Source of the DNA: Zygnema cylindricum
Taxonomy: Eukaryota; Streptophyta; Zygnematophyceae; Zygnematales; Zygnemataceae
DNA: 64,000 nt
Direction: 5' to 3'
Assembly (NCBI GenBank): GCA_037447655.1
Contig: JBBHKE010003383.1
Span: forward strand, 166,380-230,379
Shown here: positions 11,660 to 23,087 of the stretch, in pieces
Numbering within the stretch: the first letter of the stretch is position 1
Layout: every line of letters starts with the position of its first letter
The notes under the pieces: model-generated
What the model was told of the DNA's origin: nothing
The model's database searches: none
The model's input: only the letters and a program-made list of their open reading frames with translations
Translations under genes and position numbers: made by a program

Positions 11660-11789
11660 CCAGCGGAAAACCGAAGTTACTCATAAAACCTTCGCACAAA
11701 AAGACGAATGAAGCTAAAATAAGAAACTAAAATATGAAACTAAACAAGTAGAAAATAGAATTCTTTTCGTTTTCCTCTCCTTGGCTCCG

Positions 11790-13842
11790 ATGGCCGGCCT
11801 TCGGGTGTTTCTCCGCTTTTTTGTGCATTTTTTCGGTTGTGCCACGTGGCTGATTGCTGACCGCGCATTTGCCTCAGCAGATAGTGATAAACCCACATCG
11901 GCGGGGAAAGGGATGCCTTTTCTAAAGGGTCCCGAAGCAAAGATAACCAAATTTAGTGTTTATCCACGTCATGAGAATACGACAATTGTGACAGCTCATA
12001 AAGTGAAGAACGATTTTTCTTTTGTGAAAGGCGTAAAAGGTAAGATTACTCTCTAATTTTGAACCCTTTTTTTGTGGAAATCGCTTTCTTAACAGTTTGG
12101 ATTTTTTTTTTTGATTTGATTTTTTTTGGAATAACAATGGAAAAGAAGGAATGTTAGGCTTAATGTGTGTTTCTTATTTTTGTATTTTTTTCCATTTAAA
12201 ATATCCAGCGCTAATTTGGATGGAAAAGTACATCAGTTCATGAATTCCTCTCTTTCTCTTTCTCTCTCTCTTTTTCTTTTTCTTTCTTTTTTTCTTTAGT
12301 TTAACACAAAATCGATCACGTTTTCGGTCCGTTTCTTTAACTGTAAAAAATGCGATTTTTGTCGCATCTGGTAGCTAAGACCTTCGCCAATGCGGGAAAA
12401 AAATTATATATATATTATTAAAATAAAATAAAATAAAATAAAATAATTGCGCCGAACGTACTTTTGCGGACCCGGTTACGTCCGACGGCGCAATCCCCAA
12501 AGTGCAAAAAAAAAAAAAAAAAATCTCCAAATCGTACGGATGGCATTGGCGCGCATTGCCGATATAAAAACGCCCCATAGTAATAAAAAAATGTATTTTT
12601 GCCGTATTGTGTAGCTAACGGGTTACCGTATGCGACAGAATTTGTAAAATTTGGTCTTTAATGTGGTGGATGAAACTTTTTGGATTTACGGTTTTTTTTT
12701 CTAGTGTTTTGTACTTTTATTTAGCACTATTCAATTGTGGGCATGATACCATTGGTTGTGATTTTTAGGAATTTGTGGAATTATTTTATTATTCTTTATT
12801 ATTAGTTTATCTTTTGTTTTTTTTTTTCACCGACAAATTTGGCGCCTGTCGGTGCAAGTCTTTTTTCTGCCCAACGATTTAGATTCTTCAATTTTTTTTT
12901 TTTTTTTTTTGGAGCTAATTTTTTTTATCTAACATTCGTTAGATTTGATTTTGAAAAACAGCTAGCCGAATGTGTTTTTCTTGGCCCTTTTTTGTCATGA
13001 ATTTTTGGATTTTCATTTTTTTTTAAAAAGGGGCAACTTTGGATCTCCATGTAGGGGTACAAAAAAAGGGTTTTTTTTTTTTTTTTTTTTTTAGTTTTGC
13101 CGATAGTAGTCTTTTCGTTGCTCCTTGAGTTTCAGAAATTTTGGATGGAAACTTGAGGTCAAGTATCCATGTTATAATAGTTTTTCATGTTATAATATTT
13201 TTTCAAATTTTTCATATTACCTTACATATAACAGGTGCCATCCGTGGTTGTTTTCCTTTTTATCATTCGAGCTATGTTTTATGATTCATGTCGGAATTTC
13301 ATTCTAATGAAGTCATTCTATTTCTGATTGGAATTTTAGTCCTAACTCTCTATTTAATTTTCGATTCTCATTCTCTTTTCAGATGTACTTGTAACCCGAT
13401 TTAACATTACTTCTAACTCTAACTCGAACTTTCATTCCATCCTTTAATTTCATTTTGGAGTTCTATATATTCCAATTTTATGTCAAATCCTCGTCTCACT
13501 ATCATCAACTCTTATTTCTCTTCCCAATTTTCACTTGTTCTAACATTAAAATCCTACTTGCTTAAATACACTTATGCAAGCTTTCTAATCCTTGTCTTAT
13601 GACCTCTCTTCACAGGCAACGTGAGTCCCAAGGCGAGCATAAGGGTCTTCCGATTATACCACGAGAACAATAATTGCTCTTTTTGATGGATACGGTTTTC
13701 AAGGAAATCAAGGGACATTTTATGCTCCAGCTCCTCCGTACGGATGTGCGAATATCCCATATCCCTGGAAAGGGAATCTTGCATCTTTTATTATTGACTG
13801 GAATACTTTGAACTCCTTCAAGGACGACTACGTATGTGGTCG
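11790..13842 (+). pseudogene. Broken duplicate of the secreted extensin chimera
   Basis: Exon 1 (11790-12039) codes for a signal peptide and N-terminal region nearly identical to exon 1 of the gene at 14985. It ends at AAAG/GTAAG in the same phase. A 1.58-kb intron follows. Exon 2 starts at 13616 after CACAG. An extra G in AAGGGTCTTCC shifts the frame and gives TGA at 13684-13686 after 23 codons of exon 2. Similarity to the intact copy stops abruptly at 13842, inside exon 2, so the second half of the globular region and the proline-rich tail are missing. The locus is thus both truncated and frameshifted. If transcribed it could make only a short secreted peptide of about 107 residues. Confidence 0.85.
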
Positions 13843-13849
13843 AAATTTG

Positions 13850-13990
13850 CGCTGATGAGATTCAATGTGAAGTACGTTGTCTATAGAGGTGTTGATTCGT
13901 AAATAGATGAAGCTCGCTGTTGAAAATCTTCGCTGATGAGAATCAATCTAAAGTACGTTTTCAATGTAAGAATGTTGATTCGTAAATAGT
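13850..13990. repeat. 81-bp direct repeat
   Basis: CGCTGATGAG starts at 13850 and 13931, and GTTGATTCGTAAATAG closes both units. It lies just after the breakpoint that truncates the upstream gene copy. Confidence 0.6.
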
Positions 13991-14303
13991 GTGGCTTCAG
14001 TTGATCGCACGTGAGGAGGCGTCATTTTAGTTTCATTGATATTTATACGCGGGTACACTTTTTGATTTTGTATGAAGCTAATTTCGTTTCGTGCTAGTTT
14101 ATAGATTTCGTGCGTCGTCCTTTAATTTATAATGGTTCGCGATTAGATTATGTTTTTGCGGCTAAGTGCCTAAGTCAAATGTCGGTGCGTGGAGCTCACG
14201 TGAAGTGAGAAACTATCTGCGCCCAGCCATTTTTATTTATATGCGGCTGCCGCAGTTTTGTTTCAGTAAACCTGCGCCGGTTGTGTGAATTGTTTTTTTT
14301 TTA

Positions 14304-14636
14304 ATGACGGTCGACGTTCGCAACCGGGACACTTTTTTAACCGCCGTTACAACATTTCGCCAGTCAAAGTTGTTTGACGGATTGACCGTCAAATCTAAAC
14401 TTAAAGGTACGTCGTTTGTACGAAAATGTACTTCAAATGTACATTTTCTGACAACTACAGTACTGTATCTGCGCGCAGCAAAAATCGTCTCTGCGATTAA
14501 CAATTCCCCTTTTTTATGACGGTCGACGTTCGCAACCGGGACACTTTTTAACCGCCGTACGAAAATGTACTTTCAAATGTACAATTTCTGACAACTACCT
14601 GCGCGCAGCAAAACTCGTCTCTGCGATTACCAATTC
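14304..14636. repeat. Tandem duplication between the two gene copies
   Basis: ATGACGGTCGACGTTCGCA starts a unit at 14304 and again at 14516. Both units end in GCGCGCAGCAAAA, TCGTCTCTGCGATTA and CAATTCCC. The second unit is shorter, having lost the middle part. No gene is seen. Confidence 0.65.
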
Positions 14637-14639
14637 CCT

Positions 14640-14984
14640 TTTCTCAATTGTTGCTTTCGGTCGCCCTGTGATCTGATTGGCCGAAAGCCCAATCCAAGGT
14701 CGTCCCTTTGAGCCTCCTATTGGTCGGTCCTAATCTACGACTCCGACTTTTGTGCGAAGCGTGCAAAAAGTGCGCTGATTGGAGCTAAGCTTTTTGTCGG
14801 TTTGTGCACGACTTTTTTTGTCGTTCTGGTATCAGCAGTCCGCTCAGATACTCCACTCAAAAACCCAAGTTACTCATAAAACCTTCGCATAAAAAAGACG
14901 AAAGAAGCTAAAATAAGAAACTAAAATAAGAAAACTAAATAAGTAGAAAATATAATTCTTGTCGTTTTCCTCTTTTTGGCTCCG
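14640..14984 (+). promoter_or_regulatory. Probable promoter and 5' UTR of the chimera gene
   Basis: The stretch is colinear with 11445-11789. ATTGG motifs (inverted CCAAT) lie at about 14677, 14718 and 14778, but the TATA position is lost. AT-rich leader runs to the ATG at 14985. Function is inferred from position only. Confidence 0.4.
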
Positions 14985-17900
14985 ATGGCCAGCCTTCGGG
15001 TGCTTCTCCGCTTTTCTGTGTATTTTGTCGTTTGTGCCACGTGGCTGATTGCTGACCGCTCATTGGCCGCAGCAGATAGTAATAAACCCACATCGGCGGG
15101 GAAAGGGATGCCTTTTCTAAAGGGCCCCGAAGCAAAGATAACCAAATTTAGTGTTTATCCACGTCATGAAAATACGACAATTGTGACAGCTCATAAATTG
15201 AAGTACGATTTTTCTTTTGTGAAAGGCGTCAAAGGTAAGATTACTCTCCAGTTTGAACCCTTTTTTTGTTGAAATCGCTTTCTAAATAGTGTGAATTTTA
15301 ATTTTTGATTTGATTTTTTTTGGGAATAACAATGGAATATAAGGAATGTTAGGCTTAATTGCGTGTTTTTTTTTTTTGCATTTTTTCTATTTTTAAATTC
15401 AGAGCAAACTTGGATAGAAAAGTACATCAATTCATTAATTCCTCACTTTCTCTTTTCTTTTTTCCTTTTATTTTTCTTTAATTTAACACTAAATCCGTCA
15501 CAGTATTGGTCCGTTTCCTTAACAGTAAAAATACGATTTTTGTCGCATCTGGTAGCTAAGACCTTCGCCAATGCGGGAAAAAAAGAGCAAGATGTTATTA
15601 AAATAAAATAAAATAAAATAATTGCGCCGAACTTAATTTTGCGGACCGGGTTACGTCCGACGGCGCAATCCCGAAAGTGCGAGAAAAAAAAAACCGTTTC
15701 TCCAAATCGCACGGATGGCATTGGCGCGCATTGCCGATAAAATAACGCCCCATAGTAGTAAAAAAATGATATTTTTTGTGATATTGTGCAGCTAACGGGT
15801 TACCGTATAGGATAGAATTTGTAAAATTTGGTCTTTAACGTGGCGGATGAAACTTTTTGGATTTAATGTTTTTTTCTAGTGTTTTGTACTTTTTATTTAG
15901 AACTACTCAATTATTGTGGGCATAATACCATTGGTTGTGATTTCTATAAATTTGTGGAATTATTTATTATTCTTTATTATTACTGTTTTGCTTTTGTTTT
16001 TTGTATTTCACCGACAAATTTGGCGCCTGTCGGTGCAAGTCTTTTTTCTGCCCAACGATTTGGATTCTTCATTTTTTATTTTTTTCCGAGCTAACTTTTT
16101 TTATCTAACATACGTTAGATTTGATTTTGAAAAACAGCTAGCCGAATGTGTTTTTCTTGGCCCTTTTTTGTCATGAATTTTTGGATTTTCATTTTTTTTT
16201 AAAAAGGGGCAACTTTGGATCTCCATGTAGGGGTACAAAAAAAGGGTTTCTGTTTTTTTTTTTTTTTTTTTAGTTTTGCCGATAGTAGTCTTTTCGTTGC
16301 TCCTTGAGTTTCAGAAATTTTGGATGGAAACTTGAGGTCAAGTATCCATGTTATAATAGTTTTTCATGTTATAATATTTTTTCAAATTTTTCATATTACC
16401 TTACATATAACAGGTGCCATCCGTGGTTGTTTTCCTTTTTATCATTCGAGCTATGTTTTATGATTCATGTCGGAATTTCATTCTAATGAAGTCATTCTAT
16501 TTCTGATTGGAATTTTAGTCCTAACTCTCTATTTAATTTCGATTCTCATTCTCTTTTCAGATGTACTTGTAACCCGATTTAACATTACTTCTAACTCTAA
16601 CTCGAACTTTCATTCCATCCTTTAATTTCATTTTGGAGTTCTATATATTCCAATTTTATGTCAAATCCTCGTCTCACTATCATCAACTCTTATTTCTCTT
16701 CCCAATTTTCACTTGTTCTAACATTAAAATCCTACTTGCTTAAATACACTTATGCAAGCTTTCTAATCCTTGTCTTATGACCTCTCTTCACAGGCAACGT
16801 GAGTCCCAAGGCGAGCATAAGGTCTTCCGATTATACCACGAGAACAATAATTGCTCTTTTTGATGGATACGGTTTTCAAGGAAATCAAGGGACATTTTAT
16901 GCTCCAGCTCCTCCGTACGGATGTGCGAATATCCCATATCCCTGGAAAGGGAATCTTGCATCTTTTATTATTGACTGGAATACTTTGAACTCCTTCAAGG
17001 ACGACTACGTATGTGGTCGTATTTTGTTTTTGCAAGGAGAAAATTGTAATGGACCCGGATTCTACGTAGAAATTCCCGGCGGAAGGTTTAATATCGATCC
17101 TAACAATTACAATTACCCATATTCGTTCGCGTAAGTGCGTGGTTATTTGGGGCTAGTTAGGTGTGTGGGTGATTGGGGGCCTTGAGTTTTTCGGTTTTCA
17201 AAATTCATGTACGATAGTAGTAAATGTTGGCATAGATCATGTTTTGGAGTTAACACCTCAAATGTACATTGAAATATTTTTCGGGAAGCATACATAATGC
17301 AATTCTTACTGTTAAGGTTCCGCCTTGTCCTTTTTTTTGTGTTTCCGAATGGAGTTTGTGCTACACACTGCACTGAGCCTGATCCGCAAGTGTAGAAGTC
17401 GTTCAAAATGTTTGTATTTTTTTTATCTTTGTCACATATATATAGTTCAACATCTTTATTTGTAATCTGGTCTCGCAAACTTCTCTGGTTATACTTGGAT
17501 TCTTGCCATGGTTACCAGTAAAGTTGAAAGTGAGATTTCTTTAAAATGGCTTAAGTTTTGGGCATTGACATGTGCCATTCCTTATTGTCCCAGGAGCGTG
17601 GACCCTGGATATTATTGGGACATTTCCTCAATTGGATGCGATTCACGTAAGTGTTGTTACTTAAATAAATGCTAAATTAAAATAATTAACAAATTAAAAG
17701 ATCGTATTTAAGAACTTTTTTTTTCAAATACCGTTTCTTTTGGAAACAACCGTTTTCTTCTTGGCATTTTGCACACTAATTGGACTGTTCATGTAAAATT
17801 TTGAGGTTTGTGAGCAGTAAAATCTCGTTCTTGATCTGACCTTTTTTAACTTCATGGAAAGTTATTGATATCTTTTGTAACGCTTGAGGTTGCTCATGCA

Positions 17901-18597
17901 GGGCAAGAGTTATCCACAATTATAAATGTGTATTCCTAGAATATTTCACTATGTTTTTTCACATTTTCATGTTTTCATTTTGTTTCTTTTAAATTCTTTT
18001 AAAATGCAACAAAATGAATCAGTATTGGACACGTGCCTGTATTCCAATAAATAACTTTCATAAAGGTTTTTTTTTCTGATTGTAGCCATCCCGGATCCCT
18101 CTCCACCCCCACCATCACCACCTCCACCCTCTCCACCCCCACCATCGCCTCCTCCACCCTCTCCACCCCCACCATCACCTCCTCCACCCTCTCCACCCCC
18201 ACCATCACCTCCTCCACCCTCTCCACCCCCACCATCACCTCCACCGAAGAAAAAATCCCCTCCACCTCCTCCACCGAAGAAAAGATCCCCTCCACCTCCT
18301 CCACCGAAGAAAAAATCCCCTCCACCTCCTCCACCGAAGAAAAAATCCCCTCCACCTCCACCCTCTCCACCCCCTTCACCTCCTCCATTACCTCCACCGA
18401 ATAAAAAATCACCCCCACCTCCTCCACCGAAGAAAAAATCCCCTCCACCTCCTCCACCGAAGAAAAAATCCCCTCCACCTCCTCCACCGCAGACAACATC
18501 CCCCCCACCTCCTCCACCGAAGAAAACATCCCCTCCACCTCCTCCACCGAAGAAAAAATCCCCTCCACCTCCACCCTCTCCACCCCCTTCCAAGTAA
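14985..18597 (+). CDS. Secreted protein: globular domain plus extensin-like tail
   Basis: Four exons join in frame: 14985-15234, 16794-17130, 17594-17646 and 18086-18597. All borders are GT/AG; 1152 nt give 383 residues. Residues 1-31 are a signal peptide (core LLRFSVYFVVCATWLIA, likely cut near SLAAA). Residues about 32-212 are a globular part with N-glycosylation sites ENTT and GNVS and cysteines in PYGCAN, YVCGR, ENCNG and IGCDS. IALFDGYGFQGNQGTF and ILFLQGENCNGPGFYVE weakly recall beta/gamma-crystallin Greek-key strands, which is inference. Residues about 213-383 are SPPPP repeats, then PPPKKKS-type blocks, typical of hydroxyproline-rich wall proteins (SP4 motifs are usually hydroxylated and arabinosylated). 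The likely site is the cell wall or apoplast. No YXY cross-link motif is seen. The in-frame ATG was taken at 14985; the upstream TTG codon was ignored. The tail ends early at a probable frameshift (next entry). Confidence 0.8.
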
Positions 18598-18763
18598 AAA
18601 ATCCACCCCACCTCCACCGAAGAAAAAATCCCCCCCACCTCCACCGAAGAAAAATTCCCCACCACCTCCACCGAAGAAAAAATCCCCACCACCTCCACCG
18701 AAGAAAAATTCCCCAGCACCTCCACCGAATAAAAAAACACCCGTTTCTTCCCCTCCACCTTGA
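18598..18763 (+). pseudogene. Frame-shifted rest of the extensin tail
   Basis: Beyond the TAA at 18595-18597 the +1 frame keeps coding for the same type of repeat (PPPKKKSPPPPPKKNSPPPP style) for about 56 codons. It ends PVSSPPP and TGA at 18761-18763. Compared with the earlier copy at about 18361-18385, roughly five bases are missing at 18588-18590. The original protein therefore probably ran to 18763, about 440 residues. A sequencing error could also explain it. Confidence 0.6.
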
Positions 18764-19760
18764 TTGCCCAGACCTTGAAAGGTGTAAAATCTTAAACTGT
18801 GTTGTAATGTATGTGTGTCTACATGGCTTCCACACGACGACCAGGAGCAATTACTCTGACCCGTTAATCACCGACACTTGCAAAAAACGTTTGTCATTTG
18901 AATTCATGATATTCACCAAAATACATGATAATGGAAATGTTGATTCAAACTCAAATGTTGGGTTTGGGATTTTGGAATTGCTACATAGAAGCAGGATATT
19001 CTTAGGGAAATAAAGGTAGGTATAAGACTAATCAGGATGAATTGAGTAAATGATCAATTGCTTCATTTACTTTTACAAATTTGAAAGAGCAAGATCTCGT
19101 TGAAAATTGGTGAAGGAATAATTATGATGGATGAATGAGTGATGGATGGAATTTTGGGCCATTTGATAATTTCTCCATAAACAAACTTCCTTGGATTGTT
19201 TTGGACAGTTGCACAAATGAATATGATATCCCGTGAATGTCAATACCATGTTTTTACTTGCTTTGTGGATTCGATAAATATCCAAAAGATTTTGTAATTA
19301 GAGTGGAATTACGGTTGTTTCTAAATAGCCACAGTCCGGTGCCTTAGATAATTTTACTCCCATATACTTTTTAAAATCCTAACATTTTGATTTCGATTTT
19401 ACATCAACTCTTTATAATCGCATCTATAACATTTTCACAAAAATGTTATTGATTTTGGTGTCTTTATAAGCAACGTTTCCGATTTGGCAATTCTTGGGAT
19501 TTTGAAGTTAATTCAAATCGAATTGATTGCAGACATCCGCGACTTTTAGATTGTGTGTATGTTCTCCCCGTTTGCTTTATTTGCGGTCCAATTCCTACAT
19601 GTGACAATAAGTTATTTGACCACTATTTTGTTTGTCTCACTTACACTAGATACAAACAACATTCCAAATACACCCATCATTTATAGAAAATCTTCAACCA
19701 AGAACATAAATCAGAGCCAACTTTAATGATTTGGACAAATTCCACCTTCACATTTGTATG
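18764..19760. other. Gene 3' flank, no feature seen
   Basis: AT-rich unique-looking DNA. It probably contains the 3' UTR and terminator of the chimera gene (AATAAA-like AAATAAAGG at about 19008). No conserved frame, repeat or RNA gene was recognised. Confidence 0.4.
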
Positions 19761-20197
19761 TCAAGACCTAGTATTAAAATGGAAGCCATGAACTGATTTT
19801 AATGGTCTATCTTTGCATGTACGATATCTCCTCATTTTTCTCTCGCCTCGGCGCTTGACCATGACATGCCCTTCTTTAAATCTCTCGAGGGCTTCAGATT
19901 TAGAAATCAAGAGGATTACCCAAGTAAACCGGGAATTATCGTCAACAATCACCATAATACATCTATTTCCCCCAATACTCTCCGGTTTAATATCTCCGCA
20001 TAAATGGACATGGATCAAATCACGAGGTTTTTCGAATCTTAATTTTGTATCTTCAACCGAATGAGGCTTCCGAATTTGTTTTCCTTGACTACAGCCTTTG
20101 CATCCGTTCACTTTTTCAACCGATGCCAAATCTTATAGGACTAGGTTTATTGGACGCCATAATGAAAGACAAAAATAATCAAAGCATTTGGGAATTT
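19761..20197 (-). pseudogene. Copia integrase N-terminal fragment
   Basis: The minus frame reads LASVEKVNGCKGCSQGKQ, then LIHVHLCGDI, then VIVDDNSRFTWV. This is the zinc-binding and first catalytic part of a Ty1/copia integrase. The first catalytic aspartate of the usual HxDxxG pattern is replaced (HVHLCG). Upstream codons contain a stop in the HxxxxH region. It is cut at 20198 by the LTR of another element, so it is the host of a nested insertion. Confidence 0.7.
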
Positions 20198-20557
20198 TGT
20201 GATCGAGTAATAATTTTACTAAGAAATGAGATCCTTTTATACAAAGTATCACAGCGCTAATTATTGTGGATAGTAATGCACTACGCTACACAAACTAAGA
20301 TTTGGGCGGCTACACAAAGACCAAATATACTAGTCAAAGTTGACCGACGAAAGAAAAAGAAAGAAAAAGACCAAACCTACAATTAGGAGACCACATTTGA
20401 ATAAGTGGAGTACGGACACGTTAACTTAGGACAAAAGAGACTAAAGTGGTCAAAGCACCAACAAGTGGAATACGGCCAAGTAAACTTGGGACAAAAGAAG
20501 CTAAAGTGGACGTACTTATTCAGGAAAGAATAAGATAACAAGAACCTACCCTTAACA
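20198..20557 (-). repeat. 3' LTR of minus-strand copia A, 360 bp
   Basis: On the minus strand it begins TGTTAAGGG right after a purine tract with GGGGGG (20558-20563) and ends CGATCACA. That gives TG...CA termini at the place expected after RNase H. A degenerate relative lies at 1790-2060. The 5' LTR is missing, so the target duplication cannot be checked. Confidence 0.65.
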
Positions 20558-22961
20558 CCCCCCATCAAGCTAAAACTACAAAGGAGTATTTAGATGAGAA
20601 CAAAGGGTAATTGAAGAACTAATAGGAAAGAGGAGGACGACGGCCAGGGTAGAAACGACGTTGCTCAAAATGAGGGCGATGAAGAGCATTGGTGAGAAAA
20701 TCAACGACTTCATCCATAGATTCCACATAGAGGAATTGAAGGGTGCCATACTCGACACGCACCCGTGAATATTGATATTGGATATCGATGTGCTTGGTGC
20801 GCTTGTGGTGAATTGGATTCTTGATCAAGGCGAGGCCGCCTTTAGAGTCAAAGTGGATGGGAGTGGGATCAGAGGGAGGAAAACCAAGATTGGCGAGAAG
20901 AGACCAAAGCGAAACGGCCTCCTTGGCAGCATGATAGGCAGCCATGTATTCGGCCTCCGTACTAGAGCAAGCTGTGGTAGGTTCTTTCTTGCTAGACCAA
21001 GAAATAAGCCCATTGCCAAGTAGCACGATAGCTCATCTTAGGCCCAATCAGAGTCAACAACGCCGAGGAAGGTAGTGGAACCAGAGGAGGAGTAAGTGAG
21101 ACAGATGGATTTAGAGACTTGTAAATACCGAAAGACCCGATGGTCCGGAGAAGGTCGCTACAAAAAATGACTAAGTTTCGTGACTGTGGTAGCAATATTT
21201 GGCCGAGTTGCTTGCACGGCATACATAGGAGCACCAACCATGGAGCGATAAGTATCATGGAGGTGAAGGGAGAGGAGGGTGTCGGTGGAGGGGACAAGAG
21301 AAGAATTGGCATCCAAAAGGGTGGCAATATGAGAGCAATCATACATGCCAAAACGGTCAAGAAGATCCGAGATGAAAGTTTCCTGTGAAAGACAAAGAGT
21401 CTTAGTAGACCGATTATGGAGGACTTGGATTTCATGCTTGTAGGTAAGTTCACCTAGGTCACTCATGTCAAAATGACATTAAAAGAGTTTGACATGGGAA
21501 ATTTGGGAGAGAGAGGGACCAACAAGGATGAGGTCATCAACAAAAATAGCAACAATGATTAAAGAAGCACCAAAGCCAAAGGAATAGATATTAAAGTCGA
21601 CATCAATACGAGTGAAGCCCTCTTTTTGATAATGGCATCGATAGTATGGTTACAAACGCGAGGGGAATGTTTCAAACCGTAGATTATTCTGATGAGGTAA
21701 TACACTAAGTGTTCAGAGCCAGGGGACACATACCCTTTAGGTTATTGCATATAAATTTTTTATGAGAGGACACCGTTCAATAAGGCATTTTAGACATCCA
21801 TCCGATGAACATAGAAATCAAGTTCAACAACCAATGGAAGGATTGCGCGAAACAAAGTGAGACGAGCAAAAGGAGCATAAGTTTTGGTGAATCAATACCT
21901 TCAATTTGCAAAAATCCTTTGGCTACCAAGTGGGCTTTGTATTCATCGATAGATCCGTCCGCTTTTTGTTTAACGCAAAAATCCCACTTCAAATTGGTGC
22001 CTTTAGGACATCAAGGAAAGGGACAAGATTCCACGTGTTGTTAGATAGAAGGGCGGAATACTCTGCGTCAATTCCACTTTTACAGAGTTGGGAGTCAAGG
22101 CGTTTAAGAGCGGATATGAGAGAAAGGGGGGCGGATATTAGAGAGGCAGGGGCGCCAACTGAATAAGCACAAACGAGGGATGAGTTGGGAGTCAAGGCGT
22201 TTGAGAGGGGATACGAGAGAAAGGGGGGCAGATATTAAAGAGGCATGGGCGCCAACTGAATAAGCACAAACGAAGGATGCGTGACCTATGGTTGAGGAGG
22301 GCAACAAGATTTGGCGGGGTTTTGACAAAGAGGATCAAAAGGGAGAGGTGTGGGAGATATAAAAGGGTGGGGATCTGAAGGAAGAGAAGTGGGAGAGTGT
22401 ATAGTAGCTGGAAGGGAGGCAAAGAGAGGATTATTGTCAAGGGCTGCGGGAAAGGAAAGGATAAGGGAAGGAGGAGGATCGGATGAGAGGATGGAGGCAT
22501 AAATAGGAGGGGCGGGAGGAAGAGACGGAAGGGGAGGTGGGGAAATTGAGGGAAACGAGGGAGTTGGAGGAGAGAGAGAAATAAAGTCGAGTTCTGGTTA
22601 GACGGAACAAAGAGAGGGAAAAGTGGAAAAGGCAATAGGTGAGGAGGGGATGGAAGGACGTGAGAGAGTTTGGAGAAGAGGTAATATATTAAAAGCAACA
22701 TCGCGTGTGGTGATCACACAACGTCGGAAATGACACCAAATTTTTGTAGGATTTTGAGTTAGGAGCAAACCCGACAAACGTGCAACGAAGTGCACAAACA
22801 CCACATTTTCCGGTGGATTCAACGAGGTCATTCTACCACGCTTCGCAATCAAAAGTGTGAGGTGGCGAACATAAATTTTTATGGAGGAACACGCTTCCAT
22901 GGTTTTGTTCTACGACCACCGGTGCAGATGGAGGTGCAGCACTAGTAGTGGAAGTTGACAT
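20558..22961 (-). mobile_element. Copia A body: gag start, integrase end, RT, RNase H
   Basis: Reading the minus strand from 22961: an ATG with STSTTSAAPPSAPVVV (gag-like start), then quickly VGFAPNSKSYKN and a TRDVAFN-like piece (integrase C-terminal), a low-complexity proline/serine/leucine linker, RT N-terminal (KWDFCVKQKADGSIDEYKAH, LVAKGF) at 21992-21777, RT C-terminal (DLGELTYK, ATRPNIATTV) at 21466-21158, and RNase H (SSTEAEYMAAYHAAKEA, KHIDIQYQ) at 21026-20619. Most of gag, protease and integrase is deleted and the frames are broken by shifts. It is dead. Confidence 0.75.
22087..22280. repeat. 97-bp tandem pair in the copia A linker
   Basis: GTTGGGAGTCAAGGCGTTT starts at 22087 and 22184. 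Both units carry GGGGCGCCAACTG-like ends with CTGAATAAGCACAAACGA. Ninety-seven is not a multiple of three, so it shifts the frame. Confidence 0.7.
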
Positions 22962-23087
22962 GATTCACTCTCAAAAGCTATCAAGAATCATACCAAAAAG
23001 CTATTTTCAATGGTCACAAAATCTAACACAGATGTCAAAACTTCAAAAAAATCTATCACAATATAATAAATCAGAAACAATGACTTT

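Noticed and set aside
13850-13940. Hammerhead ribozyme or box C/D snoRNA from the CTGATGAG motifs
   Set aside because: The motif occurs twice, 81 bp apart, but neither copy is followed by the needed GAAA plus pairing stems, and no separate D box with a terminal stem is seen.
17967-18850. Glycine- or tryptophan/arginine-rich minus-strand proteins of 263 and 283 residues
   Set aside because: They are the antisense reading of the proline-codon repeat of the plus-strand exon.
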